Below, in pieces: positions 1 through 6,424 of a DNA stretch of 7,673 nt. Source of the stretch: Fusobacteriaceae bacterium (GTDB lineage Bacteria; Fusobacteriota; Fusobacteriia; Fusobacteriales; Fusobacteriaceae). The notes beneath the pieces were generated by a model that was not told where the DNA came from, did no database searches, and saw only the letters and a list, made by a program, of their open reading frames with translations. Numbering within the stretch: the first letter of the stretch is position 1; the number at the start of each line of letters is the position of its first letter. The DNA lies in the NCBI GenBank assembly GCA_030625925.1, contig DAOUPY010000062.1:1-7673 (forward strand), given 5' to 3'. The translations under genes were made by a program, and so were the position numbers.

Positions 1-447
1 ACTACTTCTAATATCGGTGTAGTCACTGGAGGGTCAGCTGTAAATATTGTTATGCCCAGCGTATCTATGATGTATGAGGCTAGAAGTTTTGACGGTAAAG
101 TCTTAGATGAACTATTAGCCGAAACCAAAGCTATCTTCACCGAAACAGCAAAAGAATTTGGAGCAGAGTTTAAAGAAGCTATCATAAAGGGATATGACGG
201 TTTCAAAATTGAAGCAGGTAGTGAAATTTTGAGAGTCATAGAGGGTGCTTGTAAAGATATAAATATCGAGTATAAACCTATAAAATCTGGTGGTGGAAGT
301 GATACTAATATCTACAATGGGAAGGGAATTCCTTCTGTTAACTTAGGTATCGGGATGAGTAAAGTCCATACTACAGAGGAGTTTATTAAGATCGAAGATA
401 TGGTAGGATGTACAAAATTATTACTTTCTATTATAGATAAAATATAG
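1..447 (+). CDS. M20-family metallopeptidase, PepT-like, C-terminal part (partial)
   Basis: This is the last 148 codons of a gene whose start lies before the window; the frame is open from base 1 to the TAG at 445-447. The opening residues TTSNIGVVTGG, then NIVMPSVSMMYEARS, match the dimerisation-domain style of peptidase T-like M20 aminopeptidases. The C-terminal half has the catalytic-domain signature SGGGSDTNIYNGKGIPSVNLG followed by VHTTEEF; the His at residue 123 of the visible part (367-369) is the expected last metal ligand. Family members are cytoplasmic zinc enzymes that release N-terminal residues from short peptides or act as related di/tripeptidases. The exact substrate cannot be told from this fragment, and the other metal ligands are outside the window. 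An ATG at 52 is internal to the domain and is not the true start. The next gene begins directly after the stop, suggesting co-transcription. Confidence 0.88.
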   Translation, partial: TTSNIGVVTGGSAVNIVMPSVSMMYEARSFDGKVLDELLAETKAIFTETAKEFGAEFKEAIIKGYDGFKIEAGSEILRVIEGACKDINIEYKPIKSGGGSDTNIYNGKGIPSVNLGIGMSKVHTTEEFIKIEDMVGCTKLLLSIIDKI

Positions 448-1244
448 ATGCATTTCAAACAAAAAAAGACTAAACAAAAGTGGTGGCTGCCTTTAATAAT
501 GGTTTTCTTCGCAGCTGTCGCTTTTTCACAGTCTGATATTCTTATATCTAGAACTAACAACCTGCTGCTCCCACTTAGATTAAAAGTATATAAAACTACC
601 AGTAATATTCACGATTTTTTCAACACTTTTTTTTACATTAAAGAGATCTCTAAAAAAAATGAGATTTTAGAATTAACTATAGAAAAACAAAAACATCTTT
701 CTTCTGAAAACAAGAGCCTTTTAAAGGAGAATCAACACCTGAGAGAGCTGCTCCAAATGAAGAAAAAAGTAAAATATAAAATTATTGCCGCACAAATTTC
801 CTATATAGATTCATTAAATCCCTATGAAACTATATCTATTGATAAAGGAACAAATGACCATATAAAACGAAATATGGCAGTTATTTCTACATCTGGTGTT
901 ATTGGCAGGATCAAAGAAGTATTTGATAACCATTCACTGTAGAATTGATTACCTCCAACCAAAGTTATACCAGTGCTACCGATGAAAATGGAAACACTCT
1001 GTCAATTTTAAGTGGTCAGGGAAACGAAATACTCAGCCTGGAGTATATCGTTACTGATTCAAATATCCAGGTGGGCGACAAAATATTCACGTCCGGTATC
1101 AGTGATATCTATAAAAAAAATCTTTTTTTAGGGGAGATCACATCTATTGACAATAACGACGTAATGTTTAAACAAATAACGGTAAAGCTGCCCTATAATA
1201 TATTTAATCTCAAAGACGTTATGATTATAAAAAAAGAGAGGTAA
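448..1244 (+). pseudogene. mreC: MreC rod-shape protein, split by a one-base frameshift
   Basis: MreC is a bitopic envelope protein that scaffolds the peptidoglycan elongation machinery. The first part (448-942, 164 codons) has a basic N-terminus, a membrane segment at about residues 13-30, a coiled coil at about 64-104, and the start of the periplasmic beta domain (SIDKGTNDHIKRNMAVIS, then GVIGRIKEVF). It stops at TAG 940-942 right after DNHSL. The remainder continues in the next frame as VELITSNQSYTSA and on to LGEITSID, ending at TAA 1242-1244. Joining the frames gives about 265 residues, close to a normal MreC. The start ATG abuts the upstream stop with no clear ribosome site, so translation may be coupled. 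No mreB or mreD adjoins it on the downstream side. The break may be a real mutation or a sequencing error. The MreC identity is secure; functional status is not. Confidence 0.85.
930..942 (+). other. Frameshift site within mreC
   Basis: The N-terminal frame ends in CTG TAG (937-942). The C-terminal frame is open only from base 930, because it has a TAA at 927-929, so the frame change must lie between about 927 and 942. Reading CTG at 937-939 and then GTA at 939-941 gives ..HSL-VELITS.., exactly the expected MreC sequence, which means one base is missing near 937-939. There is no homopolymer and no X-XXY-YYZ slippery heptamer here. A single-base deletion therefore fits better than programmed frameshifting. 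Confidence 0.8.
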
Positions 1245-1248
1245 GCCT

Positions 1249-1824
1249 ATGAACAAATTGATGCTTTACTTTTTTATTTTCAGCCTAAGCTTATTTGCTG
1301 AAGATAAAAATGAATTCACAAAAATTAATACTTTTAAAGCTGTGATTATTGAAAATAGTCATCTGAATAAACGAAAGAAAACGAAAGAATATCAAGTTTT
1401 AGCCAGTCTGCCAGATAAACTCATAAAAAAAATGATTTCCCCTTCTATAAACCAAGGGGAAATTTATCTATATAATGGGTCCAATAAAACCATCTATTAC
1501 CCTCTTTTAGAGCAAACAATAAACCAAAAAATAAACCAAGATGAAAATTACACTCTAAAATTTATTCGTGACCTTAAATCCCTGGATGAAAGTGTAAACT
1601 TTAAAGTGGTTAAATCTAACGATAAAATCAAAGAAATCATCTATAATGATGGTATAACGATAAAATTTGAATCTTTTTCAAAAAAAAATGGGATTAATTT
1701 CCCAACACATGTTAGAATATTAGATGATAACATTGAAGTTTCAGAATTAATAATTAAAGATATCGAGATAAATATTCCTGTATCTGAAAAGGACTTTTCC
1801 CTCGATGAAATTATTAAAAACTGA
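1249..1824 (+). CDS. Secreted LolA-like protein (predicted)
   Basis: This 191-residue protein begins with a signal peptide: hydrophobic residues 4-16, with likely cleavage after Ala17 (SLSLFA/ED). A GAGAGG ribosome site (1236-1241) precedes ATG 1249, and the gene follows mreC after 4 bases. The mature part has the pattern of LolA-type lipoprotein-carrier or outer-membrane lipoprotein-sorting proteins: an early stretch with KEYQVLASLPDKLIKKMISP, then GEIYLYNGSNKTIYYPLLEQ, and a later run of alternating beta strands. In that family the protein forms an open beta barrel that holds lipid chains in the periplasm. No fixed catalytic motif exists, so the family call rests on overall pattern and location. 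Its presence supports a cell with an outer membrane. It overlaps recO by 20 bases. It could also be an unrelated periplasmic beta protein. Confidence 0.6.
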   Translation: MNKLMLYFFIFSLSLFAEDKNEFTKINTFKAVIIENSHLNKRKKTKEYQVLASLPDKLIKKMISPSINQGEIYLYNGSNKTIYYPLLEQTINQKINQDENYTLKFIRDLKSLDESVNFKVVKSNDKIKEIIYNDGITIKFESFSKKNGINFPTHVRILDDNIEVSELIIKDIEINIPVSEKDFSLDEIIKN

Positions 1825-2494
1825 TGGTATAGTAATAAAAAAAGTTGATCACTCTGAGGCTGACAGATCGCTGACATTGTTTACTAAAAATTTTGGTAAG
1901 ATCAATATCAATATCAGTGGTATCAGAAAATCTAAAAAAAGACACCTCAATGGGGCTGATCTACTTGGGATCTCCAACTTTATCTTTTATAAAAAAGATG
2001 ATTACTATATCTTAAGCTCCTTTGAATTAAATGAAACTTTTTTCAATTTAAGGAAAGATTTTGAAAAGTTGAATATTTCTTTTCACATCTTAGAAATTTT
2101 AAACTCTATCTTGGTTGAAAATGAAACACGAATAAGTTTATATAAATTACTTTTAAACTCCTTTCGTTTTTTGGATAAAAATACCATACCTATCAAGGAT
2201 TATCTCCTTTTAGGATATTTTTTAGCTCTCCTTATCAAGGGAGAGGGAATCATGTTTAATATAAAAGATGGACTATATTTCGATATAGAGAATTCCATAA
2301 TAGATAATGTACCAACCTCCAATAGATTTACTGAGATCCAAAAAATTATGATTATACACTTATTTGATGAAAAGATAAACGATATAGTTTCTCTAGACCC
2401 TTCTATAGATGATGTTAAAAACATAATTTCACTCTTGGAGGATTATATGAATTACCATTTAAATTTAAAAATAAATTTTAAAGAATTTTTTTAG
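1805..2494 (+). CDS. recO: DNA repair protein RecO
   Basis: RecO acts in the RecFOR route of recombinational repair, binding single-stranded DNA and helping load RecA. The 229-residue length is typical. The N-terminus (KTDGIVIKKVDHSEADRSLT, then LFTKNFGKININISGIRKSK) is the characteristic RecO OB-fold, covering about residues 1-80; the rest is the helical C-terminal domain with a typical LGYFLALLIKGEG segment. There is no cysteine anywhere, so the four-Cys zinc site found in some RecO proteins is absent; other family members also lack it. The ATG at 1805 lies inside the end of the LolA-like gene (20-base overlap), with an AAAAGGA ribosome site at about 1787-1793. The gene ends at TAG 2492-2494, within the ribosome site of the PTS gene, indicating tight operon packing. 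Confidence 0.9.
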   Translation: MKLLKTDGIVIKKVDHSEADRSLTLFTKNFGKININISGIRKSKKRHLNGADLLGISNFIFYKKDDYYILSSFELNETFFNLRKDFEKLNISFHILEILNSILVENETRISLYKLLLNSFRFLDKNTIPIKDYLLLGYFLALLIKGEGIMFNIKDGLYFDIENSIIDNVPTSNRFTEIQKIMIIHLFDEKINDIVSLDPSIDDVKNIISLLEDYMNYHLNLKINFKEFF

Positions 2495-2503
2495 GAGGAC
2501 CAA

Positions 2504-2968
2504 ATGAATATTGCAAAAATAACAGATTATATAACTTTAGATATGATTTCCCTTGATTTAAAGGCTAAAAATAAAAAAGAAGCTCTTTTGGAGTTATCCC
2601 AGTTGCTTGGGGTATCCGATGCTATCGATGACCCTAAAGTTATCGAATTAGCTCTTATTGAAAGAGAAAAATTAGGAAGTACTGGAATTGGGAAAGGCGT
2701 AGCAATTCCTCATGCTAAAACTGATTTTGCTAAAAAATTAACTATTGCTTTTGGAAGGTGCAACGAAGGAATTAACTTTGAATCTTTAGATAATCAAAAT
2801 GTTAAGCTGTTTTTCGTATTCGCATCACCACTAAGTGACAGCAGTGTTTACCTTAAGATCTTAGCTAGAATTTCAAGATTGATCAGAGATGAAAAATTTA
2901 GAAATAAACTGCTAAATGCAGCAAATTCGCAAGAAATTTTAAATATCATAAGTTCAGAAGAGGGGTAA
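2504..2968 (+). CDS. PTS EIIA protein, fructose/nitrogen (PtsN-like) type
   Basis: This 154-residue single-domain protein matches the EIIA-fructose/mannitol fold. Its active site GVAIPHAKTD places the phosphorylated histidine at residue 70, close to the position used in PtsN proteins. The N-terminal LLELSQLLG and the LGSTGIGKG stretch before the active site are typical, as is the FVFASP strand after it. It would accept phosphate from HPr or NPr in the cytoplasm. No EIIB or EIIC gene lies beside it, and its neighbours are recO and nrdR. It may therefore be a regulatory EIIA rather than part of a sugar transporter, or it may serve a permease encoded elsewhere. AGGAGGA at 2493-2499 is a strong ribosome site 4 bases before ATG 2504. 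Confidence 0.88.
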   Translation: MNIAKITDYITLDMISLDLKAKNKKEALLELSQLLGVSDAIDDPKVIELALIEREKLGSTGIGKGVAIPHAKTDFAKKLTIAFGRCNEGINFESLDNQNVKLFFVFASPLSDSSVYLKILARISRLIRDEKFRNKLLNAANSQEILNIISSEEG

Positions 2969-2971
2969 ATT

Positions 2972-3427
2972 ATGGAATGTCCTTATTGCGGTGCTATGGA
3001 TACTAAGGTTATTGATAGTAGACCCCATAGCACAGATAACTCTATAAAAAGAAGAAGGGAATGTGTCGTTTGTTGTAAAAGATTCACTACCTATGAAAAA
3101 GTAGAGCCCGTTCCTATTTTTGTAGTAAAAAAAAATAAGATCAAGGAAGTTTTCAACAAAGATAAACTTTTAAAGGGACTTGAAAGAGCTGTCATTAAAA
3201 GAAATGTCAATCTAGAAGCTCTGGAAAGGTTTGTAGGAGAAGTTGAGGATACCATTAGAAAAACTAACCACCTGGAAATAGCCAGTACTGAACTCGGTGA
3301 ACTGGTTATGGAAAAATTAAAAAAATTAGACGAAATTGCATATATCCGATTCGCCTCTGTATATAAAGATTTTTCAGATGTAAAATCTTTTATCAAAGAG
3401 ATTGAGGGGATGGTTGACAGTGATTAA
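2972..3427 (+). CDS. nrdR: Transcriptional repressor NrdR
   Basis: NrdR is a zinc-ribbon/ATP-cone repressor of ribonucleotide reductase genes that senses ATP/dATP. At 151 residues it has the usual size. The zinc ribbon uses Cys3 and Cys6 (MECPYCG) and Cys31 and Cys34 (RRRECVVC), followed by the family motif KRFTTYE. The ATP-cone covers about residues 46-136, with VVKKNKIKEVF and DKLLKGLERAVIKR. One small oddity is residue 35, which is Cys where the family normally has Gly (CVVCCKRF instead of CxxCGKRF). The gene starts 3 bases after the PTS gene, with GAGGGG (2960-2965) as a close ribosome site, and its 3' end overlaps the next gene. No ribonucleotide reductase gene is in the window, so its targets must be elsewhere. 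Confidence 0.95.
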   Translation: MECPYCGAMDTKVIDSRPHSTDNSIKRRRECVVCCKRFTTYEKVEPVPIFVVKKNKIKEVFNKDKLLKGLERAVIKRNVNLEALERFVGEVEDTIRKTNHLEIASTELGELVMEKLKKLDEIAYIRFASVYKDFSDVKSFIKEIEGMVDSD

Positions 3428-4256
3428 AAATATAATCAGTGGTGCATTTATTGGGATAGCAAACATTATCCCAGGAGTTTCTGGGGGGACTGTAGCTCTT
3501 CTCTTAGGAGTTTATGAAAAACTTACTGAATCTATAGGAGAATTTTTTACTGTTTCTAAAGATAAAAAAATAGAGTTTATTAAATTTTTATCACAAATAT
3601 TTGTAGGAGTTGTTATCGGTCTCCTTGTATTTGCCAAGATTATCGGTTTTCTCTATACTAACTATAAAGAAGGTACCAGTTTTTTCTTTTTGGGACTCAT
3701 AACAGCATCCCTGCCACTAGTTTTAACCCATAGAGATAATAAACAAATAAATAAACATGGTAAGCTGTGGTTTTTACTTGGATTATTTTTAATGATTGGC
3801 TTTACTGTTCTCCAATCTTTCTACGGTAGTAGTGAAACTTCTAATGATTTATATAGGCTGACTGGAGGATATATCATAAAATTAATTCTCGCTGGAACTT
3901 TGGCCGGTGGAGCCATGGTGATCCCCGGAATCTCTGGATCCCTACTACTAGTTATGCTTGGAGAATATTATAATATCTTAGGATTTGTAAATAATAGGAT
4001 GATAGTCCCTATTGCCTTAGTAGGTCTTGGTGCCCTTATAGGTATTGTCGGCTTTGCCAGAATTATAGACAAACTTTTAAAATCTCATAGAGACAATACT
4101 CTATATTTTATAGTTGGTCTTATTGTGGCTTCCCTTGTGGAGATCTGGCCAGGATTCACCCTTACTTTATCTAGCGGTCTTACAAATATTATAATTTTTG
4201 CTTTAGGGGTATATATAGTTAAATTAATGAGAAAATTAGAAGGTAATAAACAATGA
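3420..4256 (+). CDS. popT: DUF368 membrane protein, PopT-type undecaprenyl-phosphate translocase
   Basis: This polytopic inner-membrane protein has 278 residues if started at GTG 3420. It carries the DUF368 hallmark twice: GIANIIPGVSGGT near residues 12-24 and AMVIPGISGS near 165-174, fitting an inverted-repeat membrane fold. Characterised DUF368 proteins (PopT) return the lipid carrier undecaprenyl phosphate from the outer to the inner leaflet so it can be reused for peptidoglycan and other surface polymers; applying that role here is by family. GTG 3420 is preferred because GAGGGGA (3404-3410) lies 9 bases upstream and translation then begins VIKNIISGAF as in the family. TTG 3414 or 3402 in the same frame are alternatives. 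The gene overlaps nrdR by 8 bases and the next gene by 4 (ATGA). Its place between mreC and the FtsB-like gene suits a cell-wall role. Confidence 0.87.
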   Translation: MIKNIISGAFIGIANIIPGVSGGTVALLLGVYEKLTESIGEFFTVSKDKKIEFIKFLSQIFVGVVIGLLVFAKIIGFLYTNYKEGTSFFFLGLITASLPLVLTHRDNKQINKHGKLWFLLGLFLMIGFTVLQSFYGSSETSNDLYRLTGGYIIKLILAGTLAGGAMVIPGISGSLLLVMLGEYYNILGFVNNRMIVPIALVGLGALIGIVGFARIIDKLLKSHRDNTLYFIVGLIVASLVEIWPGFTLTLSSGLTNIIIFALGVYIVKLMRKLEGNKQ

Positions 4257-4543
4257 AAATAAGAAATGGATTTTTCCTATTTATTATCCTTGGAATATTA
4301 GGAATTTTTCTCTATATTCCGAGAATTTACCGTGGATATCGAACACTCCATCATCTTCAAAATGAATTAAAAAATACAACTATTGAATCTGAAAAATTAC
4401 ATTGTGAGATGGAAGACTTAAGTCTCCGATTAGATAATTTTAACAATCTATATTATATTGAAAAATTTGCAAGAGATCACCTAGCCATGAAGAAAAAGAA
4501 CGAAACTATCTATAGAGTTATATATGAGGAGGAACAAGATTAA
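4253..4543 (+). CDS. FtsB/DivIC-like septum formation initiator protein
   Basis: This 96-residue bitopic protein has a short basic N-terminus, one membrane segment at about residues 7-23, and a coiled coil at about 30-65 (LHHLQNELKN and onward). It ends with the family's C-terminal signature YIEKFARDHLAMKKKNETIYRV (two parts: YIEKFARDHLAM, then KKNETIYRV; residues 68-89). FtsB/DivIC proteins pair with FtsL and the FtsQ/DivIB protein in the divisome and help activate septal peptidoglycan synthesis. Length and layout are normal. The start ATG overlaps the popT stop by four bases (ATGA), so the two are probably translationally coupled. Its stop shares one base with the glpX start. Whether it is the only FtsB-type protein in the genome cannot be told here. 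Confidence 0.83.
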   Translation: MKIRNGFFLFIILGILGIFLYIPRIYRGYRTLHHLQNELKNTTIESEKLHCEMEDLSLRLDNFNNLYYIEKFARDHLAMKKKNETIYRVIYEEEQD

Positions 4544-5559
4544 TGAAAAGAGAACTAGCTATCGAATTTGCAAGGGTAACTGAAGCAGCAGCATTAGCAG
4601 CACACCAATGGGTTGGTAGAGGTAACAAGGAAGCAGCCGATCAAGCAGCTGTGGATGCTATGAGAACTATGTTAAATAAGATCCATATCAACGGTGAAAT
4701 AGTTATTGGAGAGGGTGAAATTGATGAAGCTCCTATGCTGTACATCGGTGAAAAAGTTGGTCTAAGAACAGATCTTGATATTGCTGTGGATATTGCCGTA
4801 GATCCTGTTGAAGGGACTCGTATGACTGCCCAGGGTCAGGGAAATGCCTTAGCTGTTATGGCTATCGGAAATAAAGGTAGTTTTTTAAAGGCTCCAGATA
4901 TGTATATGGAAAAATTAATCGTAGGACCTGATGCTCGTGGAGCTATCGACCTTAATTTACCACTTTTAGACAATGTAAACAATGTAGCTAAGGCTCTAAA
5001 TAAATCTTTAGATGAATTAGTTATGGTTATCTTAGATAAACCTAGACATCATAAAATAATCAACGATCTACAGAAAATGGGTGTTAGAATATTTGCTATC
5101 CCTGACGGGGATGTGGCAGGTTCTATCCTGACTGCTATTATTGATTCTGATGCAGATATGCTATACGGGATCGGAGGAGCACCTGAAGGTGTTATCTCTG
5201 CTGCTGTTATCAAAGCTCTTGGCGGAGATATGCAGGCTAGATTAAAATTGAGAAGTGAAGTAAAGGGCATATCTTTAGAAAATGATAAGATTTCTAATTT
5301 TGAAAAATCTAGATGTGAAGAGATGGGAATCGATATTTCAAATGTCTTTACTATCGATGATTTAGTTAAAGATGATGAGGTTATCTTTGCTGCTACAGGG
5401 ATCACCGACGGAGACCTTTTAACAGGGGTTAGTAGAAAGAAAAATATAGCTAGAACTCAGACTCTGTTAATTAGAGGAAAAACTAAGACTATCAGATATA
5501 TCAATTCAGTTCATAACTTGGATTTTAAAGATGAAGAATTAAAAGAAATTATAAAGTAA
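4543..5559 (+). CDS. glpX: Fructose-1,6-bisphosphatase class II (GlpX)
   Basis: GlpX hydrolyses fructose-1,6-bisphosphate to fructose-6-phosphate in gluconeogenesis, in the cytoplasm, using divalent metal. The 338-residue length is normal. Family residues are in place: Asp33 (KEAADQAAVDAM), Glu57 (VIGEGEIDEAPML), and Asp87 and Glu90 in IAVDPVEGT, the metal-binding set. Further conserved stretches are DKPRHHKII, RIFAIPDGDVAGSI, GIGGAPEGVISAAV and FAATGITDGDLL. The segment reading DIAVDIAVDPVEGT, where I recall a single VDIAVDP, looks like a local variation, not a frame change. ATG 4543 overlaps the previous stop by one base, with GAGGAGG (4526-4532) 10 bases upstream. It is the last gene of the block and is followed by a large inverted repeat. 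Many members also act on sedoheptulose-1,7-bisphosphate; that cannot be judged here. Confidence 0.96.
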   Translation: MKRELAIEFARVTEAAALAAHQWVGRGNKEAADQAAVDAMRTMLNKIHINGEIVIGEGEIDEAPMLYIGEKVGLRTDLDIAVDIAVDPVEGTRMTAQGQGNALAVMAIGNKGSFLKAPDMYMEKLIVGPDARGAIDLNLPLLDNVNNVAKALNKSLDELVMVILDKPRHHKIINDLQKMGVRIFAIPDGDVAGSILTAIIDSDADMLYGIGGAPEGVISAAVIKALGGDMQARLKLRSEVKGISLENDKISNFEKSRCEEMGIDISNVFTIDDLVKDDEVIFAATGITDGDLLTGVSRKKNIARTQTLLIRGKTKTIRYINSVHNLDFKDEELKEIIK

Positions 5560-5561
5560 GC

Positions 5562-5600
5562 TTAATATAGAGTGTAGATAACTTCTACACTCTATATTAA
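5562..5600 (+). terminator. Perfect 17-bp inverted repeat, probable transcript end after glpX
   Basis: The arms 5562-5578 and 5584-5600 are exact reverse complements (17 bp) around a 5-base loop (TAACT), starting 2 bases after the glpX stop. The transcript would form a long, rather AU-rich hairpin. The 3' flank on the + strand is TATAAAAAAATAG, so the usual U-run is absent. It is a good end-of-operon hairpin, but termination may be weak or it may mainly protect the mRNA 3' end. An operator role is possible but less likely. Confidence 0.6.
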
Positions 5601-5603
5601 TAT

Positions 5604-5890
5604 AAAAAAATAGAACGCGAAGAAAAGAAAGAGAATACACAAAGATATGCCAAAAAACATTTTAACGCAGACTAAAATCTGACTTTCTTTTTTGTCACGA
5701 ATTACACTAATTTTCACGAATTACACTAATTTTCACGAATAAATCTTATTTGACACAGATAACAATAATTTTCAGTCTGATTTTCAAAGAATTAAACCCT
5801 ATTTTTTTCTTTCTTAGTTAATCCGAGTCACAAAAAGTCACCTTTTCCAAAGTTGTTCTAAATCTGCGTCAAAGGTTAGAATCTTTTAAG
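5604..5890 (-). repeat. Degenerate non-coding interspersed repeat region
   Basis: This stretch fills most of the 368-base gap between glpX and the next gene and has no credible ORF. Read on the minus strand it is a string of related short phrases: GACGCAGATTT near 5874-5861, CTGTGTCAAAT near 5759-5749, ATTCGTGAAAATTAGTG in tandem, TCTGCGTTAAAA near 5681-5670, CTTTGTGTATTCTC near 5644-5631 and TTCGCGTTCTA near 5622-5612. From general knowledge, phrases of the kind CGTGAAAATTAGTGTAATTCGTG and CTTTGTG..TTCGCGTTC turn up in intergenic gaps of many unrelated bacteria; I know of no assigned function. The boundaries are approximate. Its base pattern differs from the neighbouring genes. There is no transposase, integrase or flanking target duplication that I can see. 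Confidence 0.6.
5695..5740. repeat. 19-bp tandem repeat, about 2.4 copies
   Basis: The unit TCACGAATTACACTAATTT occurs exactly at 5695-5713 and 5714-5732, followed by a partial copy TCACGAAT at 5733-5740. The two full copies are identical, so the duplication looks recent compared with the degenerate sequence around it. It sits inside the larger interspersed repeat region. Confidence 0.9.
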
Positions 5891-5927
5891 TTTAAAAAAA
5901 AATATATAAATATAAGGAGATAAAAAT

Positions 5928-6422
5928 ATGTTATTTTATGATGATTTTATTAAAAAATTAAACAACACAAATGTAGTATTAAAAGATAGGTATAAATATG
6001 GGCTGAATTTCACAAAAAAAATAGTCTGGCTGGGAACAGGAATTCCAATCAGTCTAATTGGGGGATTTCAACTTTGGGTACTTAAAACCAATGGTGGCAA
6101 TCCAATAGGCTATATCCTAGCGCTCTTGATGGTTTTATTTGGTCTTTACAACTTAAAGATGTCATATTCTTATAAGATCGAGATCGATGTAGTCAATAAA
6201 AAATTAATTAATAAACAATTTACTATCGAGTTAGATAAGGTAAAGTTAATCGAACTTCGTAAGATGGTAGCTCCTAAAAGTAAGAAACTAGAAGCTTGTT
6301 TAGACATCATCACCCACGATAAAAAACAAATTATTCTGCCGCTTATTATGAACAATAAGTTAGAATTTACATCTGTTATCAAGGAGATCGTTTCTGATAA
6401 ATTTGTAATTATAAAGGAATAA
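5928..6422 (+). CDS. Hypothetical membrane protein, two helices plus a soluble C-terminal domain
   Basis: I do not recognise this 164-residue protein. The first 31 residues are polar and basic. Two membrane segments follow at about 32-52 and 59-76, joined by a short NGGNP turn, so both ends should lie on the same side, probably cytoplasmic. Residues about 79-164 look like alternating beta strands ending in a helix (YKIEIDVVNKKLI, QFTIELDKVKLIELRK, KKQIILPLIM). This resembles bacterial PH-like domains that follow a membrane hairpin, but it is a pattern impression only. AAGGAGA (5914-5920) sits 7 bases before ATG 5928. It ends 2 bases before the ArsR-family gene, so the two are probably one transcript. 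No metal-binding cluster is visible: there is only one Cys and one His, both around residues 124-130. Confidence 0.82.
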   Translation: MLFYDDFIKKLNNTNVVLKDRYKYGLNFTKKIVWLGTGIPISLIGGFQLWVLKTNGGNPIGYILALLMVLFGLYNLKMSYSYKIEIDVVNKKLINKQFTIELDKVKLIELRKMVAPKSKKLEACLDIITHDKKQIILPLIMNNKLEFTSVIKEIVSDKFVIIKE

Positions 6423-6424
6423 TT

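Noticed and set aside
930..942. Programmed -1 ribosomal frameshifting in mreC
   Set aside because: No slippery heptamer and no obvious downstream stimulatory hairpin were seen, and MreC is not known to be made this way. A deletion or sequencing error is simpler.
945..1244. A separate gene starting at TTG 945
   Set aside because: Its sequence is the direct continuation of MreC's periplasmic domain and it has no ribosome site; codons before 945 in the same frame (Val, Glu) also fit MreC. It is the second half of the broken gene.
3402..3419. DUF368 gene starting at TTG 3402
   Set aside because: That start would overlap its own likely ribosome site (GAGGGGA, 3404-3410); GTG 3420 has correct spacing and the expected family N-terminus.
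5049..5405. Minus-strand reading frame opposite glpX (118 codons)
   Set aside because: It is Ser/Ile-rich antisense of a clear GlpX sequence and has no family resemblance; the same applies to the other minus-strand frames opposite nrdR, recO and the rest.
5592..5660. A 22-residue hydrophobic peptide on the minus strand beginning MFFGISLCILF
   Set aside because: It looks like a toxin-type small membrane peptide, but it has no ribosome site, runs into the palindrome and is made of the interspersed repeat.
5695..5740. CRISPR array
   Set aside because: The copies are directly adjacent, with no spacers and a 19-bp unit; it is a plain tandem repeat and no cas gene is present.
5853..5882. Promoter TTGTTC, 18 bases, TAGAAT upstream of the 5928 gene
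   Set aside because: The -35 matches only three consensus bases and the site lies in repeat sequence. A promoter is needed somewhere before 5928, but this one is not convincing.
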